Positions 45,202 through 53,120 of a stretch of DNA of 64,000 nucleotides are shown one piece after another. Source of the DNA: Lachnospiraceae bacterium (GTDB lineage: Bacteria; Bacillota; Clostridia; Lachnospirales; Lachnospiraceae). Position 1 is the stretch's first letter. Each line of letters starts with the position of its first letter. The notes below the pieces were generated by a model, which saw nothing but the letters and a program-made list of their open reading frames with translations, did not search any database and was not told the origin of the DNA. Position numbers and translations under genes: made by a program. The stretch spans positions 124,001-188,000 of the forward strand of contig JAAZZQ010000003.1 in assembly GCA_014239155.1 (NCBI GenBank). Direction: 5' to 3'.

Positions 45202-46065
45202 CTACATATTCTTCTTTTTAACAGGAAGCCATATTTCTGTATAATAGTTCTCGTCTTCTGTTCCATTGGGATATTTGTCGGGTGCGTCATACATTTCAAC
45301 ACAATACCCCGCTGCAAACTCATAATCCTGCAATGTCGGCAACCATTCAGAAAATATTTTCTCATTGACATCTTGAAGTGCTTGTGGAAGCGCACCTTTA
45401 CATGGAAAAACTGCCCATGTGAATGCCGGAATCACGCGCACCTCAAATCCCTTTGGAATTTCCACAGATGGATTGTAAATATCCGCAATCAGGTATTCAA
45501 ATCGCTCATTCCCCATCTGTGGATCAATATTAATACCAAACATTCCACACACATACTTTCCCGCTCCGGAAGTAAAATGCTCCTGCCAAAATACTGGAAC
45601 CTCCTTTTTTGCATTCTCATAGTCAAATATCTTTGACGCTGCGAGAACAGTAAACGCCCCTTTGTCTGTAATTCTGTAATCCATTGCATAACCACCTTTC
45701 AACGATATTGTTAATTTCAGCGGTGCAAACGCCTTAAGCATGGTTTTATCTCTGCGCGCAGCCGACGGCGAGCTTCCATGAAATCGTATAAATGCCTTAG
45801 TAAAGCTGTCAGGCGAATCGTATCCATATTTCATGGCAAGTGCTGTTATTGTAATGTCACTGCACATTAGCTCCGCTCCGGCAAGTGCTAATCTGCGATT
45901 TCTGATGTACTCTGTAATAGAATATCCGCACAAAATACGAAATCCCTTATGAAAATAAAACGGGGAAATATTTACATGCGTTGCCACATCATACATCGTT
46001 ATCTCCTCTGTGATATTCCTTTCAATATAACTGACTGCCTCCCTGATTGCCTCTGTCCATTCCAT
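45202..46065 (-). CDS. AraC-family regulator with GyrI-like effector domain
   Basis: 287 residues from the ATG at 46065 (GAGAGGTG upstream). The N-terminal ~105 residues hold two helix-turn-helices of the AraC type (MYDVATHVNISPFYFHKGFRILCG and ALAMKYGYDSPDSFTKAFIRFHG). The C-terminal ~155 residues are a GyrI-like/AraC effector-binding domain (VRVIPAFTWAVFPCKG, GYCVEMYDAPDKYPNG), which binds small hydrophobic ligands in SAV-like relatives. No target gene is evident. Confidence 0.9.
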   Translation of the reverse strand: MEWTEAIREAVSYIERNITEEITMYDVATHVNISPFYFHKGFRILCGYSITEYIRNRRLALAGAELMCSDITITALAMKYGYDSPDSFTKAFIRFHGSSPSAARRDKTMLKAFAPLKLTISLKGGYAMDYRITDKGAFTVLAASKIFDYENAKKEVPVFWQEHFTSGAGKYVCGMFGINIDPQMGNERFEYLIADIYNPSVEIPKGFEVRVIPAFTWAVFPCKGALPQALQDVNEKIFSEWLPTLQDYEFAAGYCVEMYDAPDKYPNGTEDENYYTEIWLPVKKKNM

Positions 46066-46194
46066 ACTTATCACCTCTCCGCTGTAACTACAGTATACAA
46101 ACGATAAACAGCCCTGTCCCGACATAGTTTGCTCTCTTTTGTCTAAAAATTTAGGAATGCCATCGATTTCTCATATTTTTCTATTCTACTACTG

Positions 46195-46469
46195 TCAATC
46201 GATATCTCGAAGCATACCTTTTGCCTCGTTAAACGTTCTTCCAACTGCTCCTTTTAATGTAATTGAAATCACTGGAAATTTTTCCATATACTCCTCACAA
46301 AGTTTTTTTCTTTGAAAATCTCAAGTCCATCAAACAAAGCACTATCACTGCCAATCTCAAAAAAATTTTTTAGCACACTCATAGTTAGGGGTTTGCCAAA
46401 ACGCCTTGGACGCGTGAAAAGATTCACTTTTGCCCAATTTTCCATAAGTTCTCTAATAAACCCTGTTTT
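46195..46469 (-). pseudogene. Fragment of an AAA-ATPase-like / PD-(D/E)XK family gene
   Basis: Reading the minus strand gives KTGFIRELMENWAKVNLF then TRPRRFGKPLTMSVLKNFFEIG then, after a one-base shift in an A-run near GAAAAAAACTT, CEEYMEKFPVISITLKG and a TGA at 46195. This is the N-terminal P-loop region of the AAA-ATPase-like family (DUF1703-linked) abundant in Lachnospiraceae. It lacks its start, its C-terminus and the normal Walker A (GKT/GKS is GKP here). Confidence 0.75.
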
Positions 46470-46529
46470 AAACTGAAATATTGGGATTAAAATATTAAAG
46501 TCTTTACAAAATATATGTCAGTTATTCTT

Positions 46530-47135
46530 CTACAACTCCTTCGTGCTAAAAGTATTATATCCTTCGTAATAATAACTCACATCAATGCCCTTCATATATA
46601 CTTCCCTATCATCAATTTTATCTGTCAAAGCACCTTTAATCAAAACTTTAATTTCCACATCCTTAATAGGACTTCTTTCCATAGCAAGCAAATAATCTTC
46701 TTTGTCTACTTTGCTCCAATCAATAACTACCTTTAACTCTTTTTTTAAAATCAAATCAAGCCATATTCGAGTACTTCTTCCATTTCCTTCTTTAAACGGA
46801 TGGGCAACATTCATCTCCACATATTTTTCAATAATTTCATTATATGTTGATTGGGGCATATCATCAATATGTTTTAGTGCAGCTTCCAAATACATTACAG
46901 ACGCAAATCTAAAATTTCCTTTTGCAATATTTACTGTTCTTAACTCTCCAGCGAAATCATAGATCTCCTCAAAAAGAATTTTGTGAATTTTTGCAAGCCC
47001 TGAAAATTTTCCAATTTCATGTTCTTTGATAATATATTTCTCGTATATTCCAAGTGCTTTTATTTTGCTTATCCTCTCTTCCACTCTTGCAAGTTCTGCG
47101 GAATTTGTAATACCCAATTTATTTTTTAAAATCAT
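46530..47135 (-). CDS. Fic family protein, class III-like
   Basis: Fic enzymes transfer AMP (or related groups) to hydroxyls of proteins. 201 residues. The active-site loop HPFKEGNGRSTR near residue 111 is intact (HPFxxGNGR with catalytic His). GKFSGLAKIHKILFEEIYDFAGELR is the usual flap region. The C-terminus ends SYYYEGY, matching the (S/T)xxxE(G/N) inhibitory motif placed C-terminally in class III Fic proteins, which keep themselves inactive until the helix is displaced; calling it class III is an inference. No antitoxin gene is adjacent. The ATG at 47135 has no strong ribosome site. Confidence 0.85.
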   Translation of the reverse strand: MILKNKLGITNSAELARVEERISKIKALGIYEKYIIKEHEIGKFSGLAKIHKILFEEIYDFAGELRTVNIAKGNFRFASVMYLEAALKHIDDMPQSTYNEIIEKYVEMNVAHPFKEGNGRSTRIWLDLILKKELKVVIDWSKVDKEDYLLAMERSPIKDVEIKVLIKGALTDKIDDREVYMKGIDVSYYYEGYNTFSTKEL

Positions 47136-47365
47136 GTTAATTCTCCATAAATCTATTATTTTATTTTTTACTTTTTCCCATTTCTCTATATCTCAAAATG
47201 TAATTTTCTATATACATTTTTCCACTCATTATAAAATATCATATACGTACCATAATCTAATTTTGCAATTCCTTCAGTACATTGGTATTATAATATATGT
47301 TTTTTAATATTACCTTTTCTCCATTCTAATTAAATTCACAAATAAAGTAATCAATTCTGCTGATT

Positions 47366-47812
47366 TCATTTTTTTAACCCACGACCAAAATAATCACGCA
47401 TCCGCTTTTCATCGTTACAGGAGGCTCTGAGCAGTTTGGAAAACATGCTGATGTCGTCTATATATTGGGAATACACGCAAAAAACATCTTCATCCGAATC
47501 AAAATGGAATATATCTACTCCGCTATTGTTCTCTTCCCACTCTTCTATAACTCCCGTTACAAGAGTTTCCCAGTCTTTACTGCTGCCCTTCAATCCTATT
47601 TTTTTGAATGTATCGACTTTAAACCCATCACTAATTTTTAGCAAAAGTGATAAGGCATACGGGTGGTGTTCTACAAAAAAGAATGGTGCAATATCTTCTG
47701 GCTTAGTTTGTATTTCAAATGGTGGGCGGGTTTCGGGAGGCCACCAAGGAAACCAGGGAAACCATTCCCATTCATTATCTTCTCGCTGTCCGTATTGTTC
47801 TATTTTCTTCAT
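47366..47812 (-). CDS. Imm51-like immunity protein
   Basis: 148 residues, acidic. An unusual aromatic stretch NEWEWFPWFPWWPPETRPPF near the N-terminus is followed by a domain PFFFVEHHPYALSLLLKISDG... WETLVTGVIEEW... IFHFDSDEDVFCVYSQ, which fits the Imm51 family of polymorphic-toxin immunity proteins. No toxin gene is beside it, so it is an orphan. AAAGGGGG precedes the ATG (about 7 bases). Confidence 0.6.
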   Translation of the reverse strand: MKKIEQYGQREDNEWEWFPWFPWWPPETRPPFEIQTKPEDIAPFFFVEHHPYALSLLLKISDGFKVDTFKKIGLKGSSKDWETLVTGVIEEWEENNSGVDIFHFDSDEDVFCVYSQYIDDISMFSKLLRASCNDEKRMRDYFGRGLKK

Positions 47813-47947
47813 TTTATCCCCCTTTTGAAAAATCTAATTTGGTTAACTTATGACTTTATATAAAGAAATGTATTTTTATGCAGACATTTGATCAGACACA
47901 ATAAAACGAATTGTAACTAAAAATATTGTAACTTTTTAAGACAAATC

Positions 47948-47976
47948 TGTAAAGTAAAATCCTGATATGTTATAAT
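47948..47976 (+). promoter_or_regulatory. Promoter of the serine hydrolase gene
   Basis: TGTAAA (47948-47953), 17-base spacer, perfect TATAAT (47971-47976), 50 bases before the ATG. Confidence 0.55.
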
Positions 47977-48026
47977 AAACCCATATCAAACAAAACTCTA
48001 CTATTTTTTGAAAGGCGGAACACAAT

Positions 48027-49523
48027 ATGCTCACATTTGAAAAAACTTCCCCTGAGGAAACTGGCATTCCAAGCGAATGTATCACTCACTTGATAGACAG
48101 ACTGCAAAAGCGACAAATTCCTATGCACAGCCTTCTGCTCATGCATTGTGGCAAATTAATTTTTGAGGGATATTATGCTCCCTTAACAGCAACGAGTCTG
48201 CATCGCATGTTTTCTATTAGTAAAAGTTTTACCTCTATTGCAATTGGTCTGCTTATTGATGAAGGTATTATCTCACTCGAAGACCCAATTATAAAATATT
48301 TTCCTGAAAAACTACCCACTCAGGGTGATATACACCCGTGGATTGCCCAGATGACCATTAAAGATATGCTAATGATGCGCACATGCCACGCTTCCACTAC
48401 CTATAAACTTGACATGTCGTCAGATTGGGTGGCAAGCTATTTTACCACGCCTCCTACACATCCATCTGGAACCATATTTCATTATGATACATCTGCTGCC
48501 CATACGCTTTGTGCATTAGTGGAAAAACTAACTGGACAAAATATGCTCGACTATATGAAAGAAAAATTACAAATCCTTGGATTTTCCAAAGAATCCTATA
48601 TGATAAAAGACCCATTCGGGGTATCAATGGGCGGTAGTGGTCTGGTTGCACTCCCAATAGATATGATGAAGTTTGGTTACTTTATTGCACACAGAGGATT
48701 TGTCCTTGGAGAACAGTTGCTATCATCTTCCTACATTGATATGGCAGTATCCCCGCTAACGTCAAACTGCGTAACAGCTCCGCTTCCAAGTGAGGCACAA
48801 GGATACGGTCTTCAATTTTGGCGCAATGAGCGAAATGGATTTACTTGTTATGGAATGGGTGGGCAACTTATCATTTTCCTGCCAGAATACCAGCTTATCT
48901 GTGTGACAACGGCAGATACACAAAGCGTACAAGGTGGCAATCAACAGATTTACGATGCACTTTACGAAGAACTTCTTCCCTATATCCAAGAACAGCCGCT
49001 TCCTCGCAATGAAATGACTGAAAAAGCACTTAATAAGATGCTTTCCTCCCTTGCAATCAAACCTCTAATAAATACCTTTACACTAGACACACCAACCAAA
49101 GACACTTCCATAAAAAATATCTGCGTTCCGGAATATTTTTATAATATAAATGGAAAAACATTTTATGTCCAGAATGAAACATCTGATTTTCAAAGCTTTT
49201 GTGTTCTTTTTAAGGAAAATACAGGAACTTTGTCTTTCACACACAAAGATACACCTTATACAATCTCATTTGGCATAGGTTTGATGCAGACAGGGTCTTT
49301 CCCAATCTACAACCTACAATATGCTGCGAGCGGCGCATGGCTTTTTGATGGCACTTTTCTTATAAAAGTACATATTATTGACGCATATGTTAGCACTGTA
49401 CAGTTTCAACTGTCTTTTCAGAATGATGCACTAACTCTATTCATGACCAAAAAGGAAGAAAGCCTGTTTCATGAATTTAACGGACATCTTTATTGTAAAA
49501 TGCAATCTGTAAAAGCGATTTAA
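48027..49523 (+). CDS. Serine hydrolase, beta-lactamase/penicillin-binding fold
   Basis: 498 residues. The SxxK motif SISK has its nucleophile at Ser63 and Lys66. HYDTSAAH near residue 152 supplies the YxS/N-type tyrosine. The catalytic domain ends around residue 330 (CYGMGGQLIIFLPEYQLICVTTAD). The C-terminal ~150 residues are a beta-rich extension typical of class C beta-lactamase-related esterases. No signal peptide is seen, so it is probably cytoplasmic; the substrate is unknown and resistance should not be assumed. Confidence 0.88.
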   Translation: MLTFEKTSPEETGIPSECITHLIDRLQKRQIPMHSLLLMHCGKLIFEGYYAPLTATSLHRMFSISKSFTSIAIGLLIDEGIISLEDPIIKYFPEKLPTQGDIHPWIAQMTIKDMLMMRTCHASTTYKLDMSSDWVASYFTTPPTHPSGTIFHYDTSAAHTLCALVEKLTGQNMLDYMKEKLQILGFSKESYMIKDPFGVSMGGSGLVALPIDMMKFGYFIAHRGFVLGEQLLSSSYIDMAVSPLTSNCVTAPLPSEAQGYGLQFWRNERNGFTCYGMGGQLIIFLPEYQLICVTTADTQSVQGGNQQIYDALYEELLPYIQEQPLPRNEMTEKALNKMLSSLAIKPLINTFTLDTPTKDTSIKNICVPEYFYNINGKTFYVQNETSDFQSFCVLFKENTGTLSFTHKDTPYTISFGIGLMQTGSFPIYNLQYAASGAWLFDGTFLIKVHIIDAYVSTVQFQLSFQNDALTLFMTKKEESLFHEFNGHLYCKMQSVKAI

Positions 49524-49558
49524 AAAAATTAAAGACAAATCATTACAGGAGGATTATT

Positions 49559-49759
49559 ATGTATTGCACTTCCACACAACTAAAATTGCTAAGTGAACAT
49601 GAGCTTGTATCCTACGAGCGCCAAGGGAAATTAAAACTGCCACAGTCATACTGTGATTTTATGAAAACATATGGTGATGGAACATATAACGGCACAATTT
49701 GCATCAATTCGCCCGATTTTCATTTAATAAATATAATATTTTTATCAACAGGATTATAA
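49559..49759 (+). pseudogene. Truncated SUKH (SMI1/KNR4) gene
   Basis: 66 codons. AGGAGG stands 6 bases before the ATG. LSEHELVSYERQGKLKLPQSYCDFMKTYGDGTYNGTICINSPDF is the beginning of a SMI1/KNR4 domain, of the immunity-related SUKH superfamily, which normally needs 130-200 residues. The frame breaks after SPDF into an unrelated tail. It is the remnant of a longer gene. Confidence 0.65.
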
Positions 49760-49832
49760 TTTCTTTTACAAGCATGACTATCTTATGTTGTGTTTATGTG
49801 CTACAATGTAACTGTACTGTGAGGTGAGTTAA

Positions 49833-50738
49833 ATGAAGATTGACCGATTGATTGGTATTATAACGATTTTATTGCAAAAAGATAAAGTAACAGCCCCAGA
49901 ACTAGCAAAGCGTTTTGAAGTATCACGGAGAACTATCAATAGGGATATTGAAGACATAAGCAAGGCAGGTATTCCAATTGTTACAACACAAGGCAATGGT
50001 GGTGGCATTTCAATTCTGGACAGCTATAAACTGGATAAAACTCTGCTTAATAACGATGAACTGCAAGCAATTTTTTGGGGATTAAAGGGCATTGACAGTG
50101 TTTCAAAAACTTCGTATTTTACAAAAATGATTGAAAAACTATCTGGAAAGAATAACCATATTCAAGAAGATGATAGCATTATCATTGACCTTTCATCACA
50201 TTACCAAAAGCCTTTAACTCAAAAAATTGAAACAATAAAAAATGCAATCCATACCAAGCAATGTATTTCATTTAGATATTATTATGCAAAGGGCGAAAGT
50301 GTAAAATGTATAGAGCCATATCATATAATATTCAAATGGTCATCGTGGTATGTATTTGGATATTGTCTTGACAGGAAAGCATATCGCCTGTTTAAGCTAA
50401 ACCGTTTATGGAATATTAGCTTTCTTGATAAAGAATTTACACCTCGCAAGATACCAGAGAGTGAATTGCAATTTGACGATTATTTTTCATCCAATTCAAT
50501 TCACCTTAAAGCAGTTTTTTCTAAAAGTGAAACATATCGGTTGATAGAAGAATATGGTGTTAATTGTTATAGTCTCACAGATGGAGGAGAATTACTTTTA
50601 GAACGGGATTTTGCAAGTTATGATAATATGCGGTCATGGGTATTTGGGTTTGGAGATAAGGTTAAAGTATTGGAACCTGAACAGCTTCGTGAAGATAGAA
50701 AAAAACAGGCAGCAGCAATATTAAAAATGAAAGGCTGA
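49833..50738 (+). CDS. WYL-domain transcriptional regulator (YafY-like)
   Basis: 301 residues. HTH_11 winged helix at 1-60 (LIGIITILLQKDKVTAPELAKRFEVSRRTINRDIEDI), then a WYL domain (ISFRYYYAKGESVKCIEPYHIIFKWSSWYVFGYC, where the family WYL appears as SWYVFGYC) and a WCX C-terminal part. WYL domains sense small ligands or nucleic acids. GAGGTGAG precedes the ATG. No controlled operon is evident. Confidence 0.9.
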   Translation: MKIDRLIGIITILLQKDKVTAPELAKRFEVSRRTINRDIEDISKAGIPIVTTQGNGGGISILDSYKLDKTLLNNDELQAIFWGLKGIDSVSKTSYFTKMIEKLSGKNNHIQEDDSIIIDLSSHYQKPLTQKIETIKNAIHTKQCISFRYYYAKGESVKCIEPYHIIFKWSSWYVFGYCLDRKAYRLFKLNRLWNISFLDKEFTPRKIPESELQFDDYFSSNSIHLKAVFSKSETYRLIEEYGVNCYSLTDGGELLLERDFASYDNMRSWVFGFGDKVKVLEPEQLREDRKKQAAAILKMKG

Positions 50739-50764
50739 GATATGGAAATATAAAACATAGAAAA

Positions 50765-51008
50765 ATGATTTAAAAAACATACCTGGTGTTGGAAAAAAAT
50801 ATGGAGCAACATTTTTTAACATAGTAATATTTACAATAGATGATTTAATTGGAAAAAAATCCCGAAGAACTGTTCTTAAAAGATTCTTTATTTAAAGGAT
50901 CTCAGGATGACAGGTGCGTCTTATATGCTTTTCGTTTAGCTGTATATTACACAAATAATGATTCTCATGAGCCAGAAAAATTAAAATGATGGAATTGGAA
51001 GAATAAAA
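50765..51008 (+). pseudogene. Cdd1-like helix-hairpin-helix gene, frameshifted
   Basis: LKNIPGVGKKYGATFFNIVIFTIDDLIGK runs into a one-base shift in an A7 run and continues as NPEELFLKDSLFKGSQDDRC then VLYAFRLAVYYTNNDSHEPEKLK, TGA, WNWK. It matches the pathogenicity-locus (Cdd1, PF11731) family, in which KLKWW is usual; the TGA replaces a TGG codon. The first ATG is also out of frame. Two or three lesions mean it is not functional. Confidence 0.75.
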
Positions 51009-51093
51009 ATAATATCAATAAAGCAACACGACACAGCGCTGTCGTGTTTACTTTGTTATACTGTACCTACCAAATTTAGGAGGTTATATTATT

Positions 51094-51366
51094 ATGATTG
51101 AGTCAAGATGTGGACTGTTGTGCAGTGAATGCAGTTTCCGTGAAACAATGGAGTGTAAGGGCTGTGTGAATATTGACAAGCCTTTCTGGGCAGACAGTTG
51201 TCCCATTAAATCCTGTTGCGAAAAAAAGGGGCTACAACATTGCGGAGAATGTGATGATTTTGTTTGCACGCTATTACATACTTTTGCCTATGATATGGAG
51301 CAGAGTGATAATGGTGCAAGAATTGAACAATGTAAAGGGTGGTGTAGAAATAATGGCTTCAAGTAA
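51094..51366 (+). CDS. DUF3795 cysteine-rich protein
   Basis: 90 residues with 14 cysteines in CGLLCSEC, CKGC, SCPIKSCC and CGECDDFVC patterns, suggesting iron-sulfur or zinc binding (inference). RCGLLCSECSF is the DUF3795 N-terminus. TTAGGAGG precedes the ATG. The next gene starts inside this gene's last codons. Confidence 0.85.
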   Translation: MIESRCGLLCSECSFRETMECKGCVNIDKPFWADSCPIKSCCEKKGLQHCGECDDFVCTLLHTFAYDMEQSDNGARIEQCKGWCRNNGFK

Positions 51367-51685
51367 AGAGTATCTTAGCTTTATTTTGGAGCAATTATCT
51401 GATTTAGATGATATAGCTTACAGGGCTATGATGGGTGAATACATTATTTATTATCGTGGTAAAATTGTCGGTGGAATATATGATGATAGATTACTTATAA
51501 AACCTACAAAATCTGCTTTAGAATGTATACCGACAGTTACTTACGAGTTGCCGTATGATGGGGCAAAAGAAATGTTGTTAGTTGATGAAGTTGATAGCAA
51601 AAAGTTTCTTACAAAGCTATTTGAAGCCATGTATGATGAATTGCCGTTGCCCAGACCAAGACGAAAAAAGGATGGAGTATGCTGA
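51353..51685 (+). CDS. TfoX/Sxy N-terminal domain protein
   Basis: 110 residues. ATG at 51353 overlaps the DUF3795 gene by 14 bases; a longer frame to 51173 would read through that gene and is not preferred. MASSKEYLSFILEQLSDLDDIAYRAMMGEYIIYYRGKIVGGI is the TfoX_N domain. There is no TfoX_C part. In clostridia such short proteins have no proven role in competence. Coupled to DUF3795. Confidence 0.87.
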   Translation: MASSKEYLSFILEQLSDLDDIAYRAMMGEYIIYYRGKIVGGIYDDRLLIKPTKSALECIPTVTYELPYDGAKEMLLVDEVDSKKFLTKLFEAMYDELPLPRPRRKKDGVC

Positions 51686-51933
51686 CAATGAACGAAATAG
51701 AATGGATACATTGTTCTGTTTGCGGCAATAAAACCCGTAACAAAATTAGAACAGATACAGTTTTGAAAAAGTACCCTCTCTACTGTCCGAAATGTAAACA
51801 GGAAACCTTGATTGTTCGGGCAGTTATCCATCTGCACATCCGAAGTAAATTTTATCCTTACATAGCGATCCGCTGCCCTTTCCATACAGGGACACAAAGC
51901 ATAAGGTTGACAAAACAGTGTCCGTTGAGGTAA
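51679..51933 (+). CDS. Cys-rich KTR protein with replaced C-terminus
   Basis: 84 codons. EWIHCSVCGNKTRNKIRTDT...LYCPKCKQETLI is the zinc-binding KTR domain (CxxC twice). After ETLI the usual short basic tail (NVKQF...) is replaced by VRAVIHLHIRSKFYPYIAI..., which is antisense to the end of an IS4-like transposase fragment. An alternative start is the ATG at 51688. The junction near 51820 shows an insertion/deletion event. Confidence 0.7.
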   Translation: MLTMNEIEWIHCSVCGNKTRNKIRTDTVLKKYPLYCPKCKQETLIVRAVIHLHIRSKFYPYIAIRCPFHTGTQSIRLTKQCPLR

Positions 51934-52235
51934 TTGGAGCCATTGTGTGCAACATGGTCGAAAAGTTTTGAAACATTCTCAAACTTTTTTCCAAACTTTG
52001 CCGACACGGTGTCATCAATGCATAGAAAGACAGGCTGGGAACGCTGGGACTGGGGAATCAAGTTTAGAGCCATGCATGCTGTCGCATTCATGAAACTCGA
52101 ATAATCAATTTTTACATAAGTACATGCATAATAAAAAGCATTCAATGATTTCGCTATTATGCTGGACAGAAAATGATTATAGAGAAACCATATGAAATGA
52201 ACCGATTCCATTGCAAGTATGGATAATACTAGCAA
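51858..52235 (-). mobile_element. IS4-type transposase, N-terminal fragment
   Basis: SVHFIWFLYNHFLSSIIAKSLNAFYYACTYVKIDYSSFMN... then QPVFLCIDDTVSAKFGKKFENVSKLFDHVAHNGSNYLNGHCFVNLMLCVPVWK is the start of a DDE transposase with the first catalytic Asp in CIDDT. The frame breaks at 51858 and collides with the KTR gene; the remaining two thirds are missing. It is likely an old, truncated insertion. Confidence 0.75.
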
Positions 52236-52557
52236 AAACAGTGTCTCTGCGGTGGGAGCAGGAAACTTTTCAAAATAAATATAAAAATACTGGTGAAACC
52301 TATCAATTATGGTTCCTTTATTGTATAATGAATTTATCGTACAGGATCACTTTCCTTTGTAATGATTGTTTGCAAACTCATTATACATCAGAAATTCTTG
52401 TACGATACTTTTTTATTTTAAAAACTTGTAAAGTGGTGTTATTATAACATACAATACATAATTGTATCTACTTTTTTAGTATAGCTCCACTCCGGGCGAA
52501 TATGAAAAGCAATATCTGAAATCATGCGTTTATCGTGATATAACTTTTACTATTCCT
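52236..52557. other. Gene-free stretch beside the transposase fragment
   Basis: AT-rich, with a weak inverted repeat (TATCGTACAG near 52338 and CTTGTACGATA near 52395). It may contain the other end of the insertion sequence, but no terminal repeat could be matched. Confidence 0.3.
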
Positions 52558-52587
52558 TTGGACATCGCTTTTAAAATCTGATATACT
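52558..52587 (+). promoter_or_regulatory. Promoter of the thioesterase gene
   Basis: TTGGAC (52558-52563), 18-base spacer, TATACT (52582-52587), 75 bases before the ATG at 52664. Confidence 0.5.
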
Positions 52588-52663
52588 ATTTGTTATAAAA
52601 TAGGTTAAAATATATTTTAGACTCACAGCACAATCCTTATCTTCAGAAAGAAGGAGCATCACG

Positions 52664-53065
52664 ATGAATTATGACGAAATAAAAAATCACTTTTATGGTA
52701 CTTTAGGTTTTATACAGTTACTTGACATGAAAATTACAGAACTTTCGGAAGGTTATTGTAAAGGCGAGATGCCCTTAAAACCCGAAATACTCAATCCCCT
52801 AGGCACGGTACATGGCGGTTGCACTTTTGCTTTGGCTGACACCATTGGCGGCAGTGCTGCACTCACGCATGGAAAGAGTGTTGTGACAGTCAACAGCAAT
52901 ATTCATTATCTGGCACCTGCTTGTAATACGGACAAGTTAATTGCAGAAGCAAAAGAGATAAAATATGGTTCCTCCATCGCTGTTTATGAAGTAAATGTTT
53001 ACAAAACAGATGGCACAATGGTTGCTGCCTCCACCCAATCCTATTTTGTGTTTCAGAACAAATAA
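52664..53065 (+). CDS. PaaI-family hotdog thioesterase
   Basis: Hydrolyses acyl- or aryl-CoA thioesters. 133 residues, the normal length of one hotdog domain. LGTVHGGCTFALADTIGGSAALT is the PaaI active-site loop and helix, and VVTVNSNIHYLAPACNT the dimer-strand. GAAGGAGC precedes the ATG. It converges with the phenylacetate-CoA ligase gene, which supports an aryl-CoA substrate without proving it. Confidence 0.9.
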   Translation: MNYDEIKNHFYGTLGFIQLLDMKITELSEGYCKGEMPLKPEILNPLGTVHGGCTFALADTIGGSAALTHGKSVVTVNSNIHYLAPACNTDKLIAEAKEIKYGSSIAVYEVNVYKTDGTMVAASTQSYFVFQNK

Positions 53066-53073
53066 TTTTAAAA

Positions 53074-53100
53074 GTCAGGCAATGTATTTTATTGCCTGAC
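53074..53100. terminator. Convergent terminator between thioesterase and paaK
   Basis: 10-bp perfect stem GTCAGGCAAT/ATTGCCTGAC. The minus strand has the tail TTTTAAAATT, the plus strand AAAAAAC, so the stronger effect is expected for paaK. Confidence 0.75.
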
Positions 53101-53120
53101 AAAAAACGGTTCTTTCACAA

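Noticed and set aside
48027-49523. Beta-lactamase resistance gene
   Set aside because: SxxK fold is shared with many esterases; no signal peptide and no resistance-specific motif.
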